Assembly (NCBI GenBank): GCA_907165135.1
Contig: OU015567.1
Location: 6,763,001 to 6,827,000, forward strand
Source of the DNA: Oikopleura dioica
Taxonomy: Eukaryota > Chordata > Appendicularia > Copelata > Oikopleuridae
Reading direction: 5' to 3'
Length of the DNA: 64,000 nt
In this document: piece after piece, positions 63,218 to 64,000 of the stretch
Numbering within the stretch: position 1 is the stretch's first letter
How the letters are laid out: each line of letters begins with the position of its first letter
The notes under the pieces: generated by a model
Seen by the model: the letters and a program-made list of their open reading frames with translations, nothing else
Databases searched by the model: none
What the model was told of the DNA's origin: nothing
Position numbers and translations under genes: made by a program

Positions 63218-64000
63218 ATGAACTCACCAAATGCGAGATTGCCAATAAACGAAAACACGATTCGCTCGCTCCAAGCCCAGCTCAGTCTTTTAGAGCGTTC
63301 TCTAGGAAGAGATCCCCAGACATCCGCTCCAGATTTATCACAGACATTGCCAGCTCCGATAGCTCGCTACAGCGATACAGCCAGTTCCGGCAAGCTCTCC
63401 CGCCTAGGTACGTCCCTTCAGGAGCTCTTCCATCTCTAGACGAGTTTTAGACGAATTGACAAACAAGTTGAAAGAAAAGCTCGACCAGATAGAGCAGCCT
63501 ATCAATAGAAGCCCAAACGCATACATGGAAAGCAACGCCCGTTTTAATTACACCTTTCCGTCTCAGGGGCGACTGGACTTCGATGCTTATGAAATGAAAG
63601 AAGAGGAATCGTCAGAAATGAAGGATAAAATAGCTGCTATAGAAGGAATGAAGGCGCTGGAAAGACTTGAAGCGAGGAAAAAACGTAGCGATATTCAACG
63701 AAAAATGGATGAGACCCGAAAAGAGCTCGAATTTCTCAAGGTAAAATCTGATAAAACTGCTAAGAAAGATGACATTCATTTTAGAAAGAAGAGGAGCGAC
63801 TGGAAATCGAGCAAATCAAGGCGCTTTCCATGAAGAGAATGCCTTACAGAGAGATGAATTCAGTCAATGTAGAAGTCGGAAGTCCAGATAACGATGGCGA
63901 AATCGATAACTCGGATTCTGAGCATCATACTTACACAGTCTGCCGCGACGACGAAAACCAGTTGGCGGAGAGAATCAGTTCTTTGGAACGAGTCATTGTC
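63218..64000 (+). CDS. coiled-coil protein, truncated by window end
   Basis: Exon 1 (63218 to about 63405): NSPNARLPINENTIRSLQAQ, SLLERSLGRDPQTSAPD. A GT-AG intron leads to DELTNKLKEKLDQIEQPINR, SARFNYTFPSQG-like Ser/Asn sequence and a long charged helix (EMKDKIAAIEGMKALERLEA, IQRKMDETRKELEFLK). After a second intron (about 63740-63783) it continues KEEERLEIEQIKALSMKRMP and acidic EIDNSDSEHHTYTV, still open at 64000 (ENQLAERISSLERVIV). Predominantly coiled coil. No recognised domain. Confidence 0.6.

Overview
The window is nuclear DNA of a very compact animal genome. Genes lie on both strands, mostly separated by a few hundred bases or less. Introns are mostly about 40-65 nt, and reading frames carry on only after such introns are removed. 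Recognisable genes are all metazoan (TAF8, REEP5/6, an ABCC transporter, LPGAT1, HDHD3, GOLT1, RWDD2, RIOK2, an SR splicing factor, HSPBP1, ABCF2, TTC9C-like). Short introns, some apparent GA-AG introns, and a run of closely spaced same-strand genes with splice acceptors just before their start codons fit an appendicularian tunicate such as Oikopleura dioica. That assignment is inference from genome style; no species marker was searched.

Layout. 1-2760: a 57-bp satellite that reverses orientation near 800-1000 (a giant inverted array), then about 276-bp AACCGG-rich repeats. 3125-6731: three tandem caspase-like genes, the second with a coiled-coil tail and an apparent 1-nt frameshift. 7003-7899: TAF8. 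8-10.3 kb: an unresolved stretch, a BTB-type gene and a small membrane protein. 10.3-12.8 kb: a divergent protein-kinase-like gene with a novel C-terminal domain. 13.0-24.2 kb: one very large minus-strand extracellular protein gene (thyroglobulin-1, trefoil-like, more than 30 TSP1, vWA, mucin-like and sushi segments), with a 753-bp TTAA-flanked perfect hairpin element in one intron. 26.7-28.4 kb: a small EGF/TM gene and REEP5/6. 28.4-33.4 kb: repeats with a second kinase-like gene and two decayed fragments of its family. 33.6-34.7 kb: a secreted CUB protein. 34.7-38 kb: noncoding DNA with foldback elements. 38.1-42.6 kb: ABCC transporter. 42.6-44.5 kb: MITE-like repeats.

44.5-64 kb is dense housekeeping sequence. 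LPGAT1 has another gene nested in its intron and a MITE splitting its last coding part. It is followed by HDHD3, GOLT1, RWDD2, an OCIA-like membrane protein and RIOK2; the last four form a candidate operon transcribed RIOK2 to GOLT1. Then come an SR factor with an unusually long 550-nt intron, HSPBP1, ABCF2, two unrecognised genes, a TTC9C-like TPR gene and a coiled-coil gene cut by the window end.

The least familiar content is the kinase-like family (beta-3 lysine replaced by arginine in both copies), the caspase-like array with a modified active-site motif, and several families of foldback elements, some inside introns. Exon joins were made by eye from frame, splice sites and family similarity; no searches or transcript data were available.
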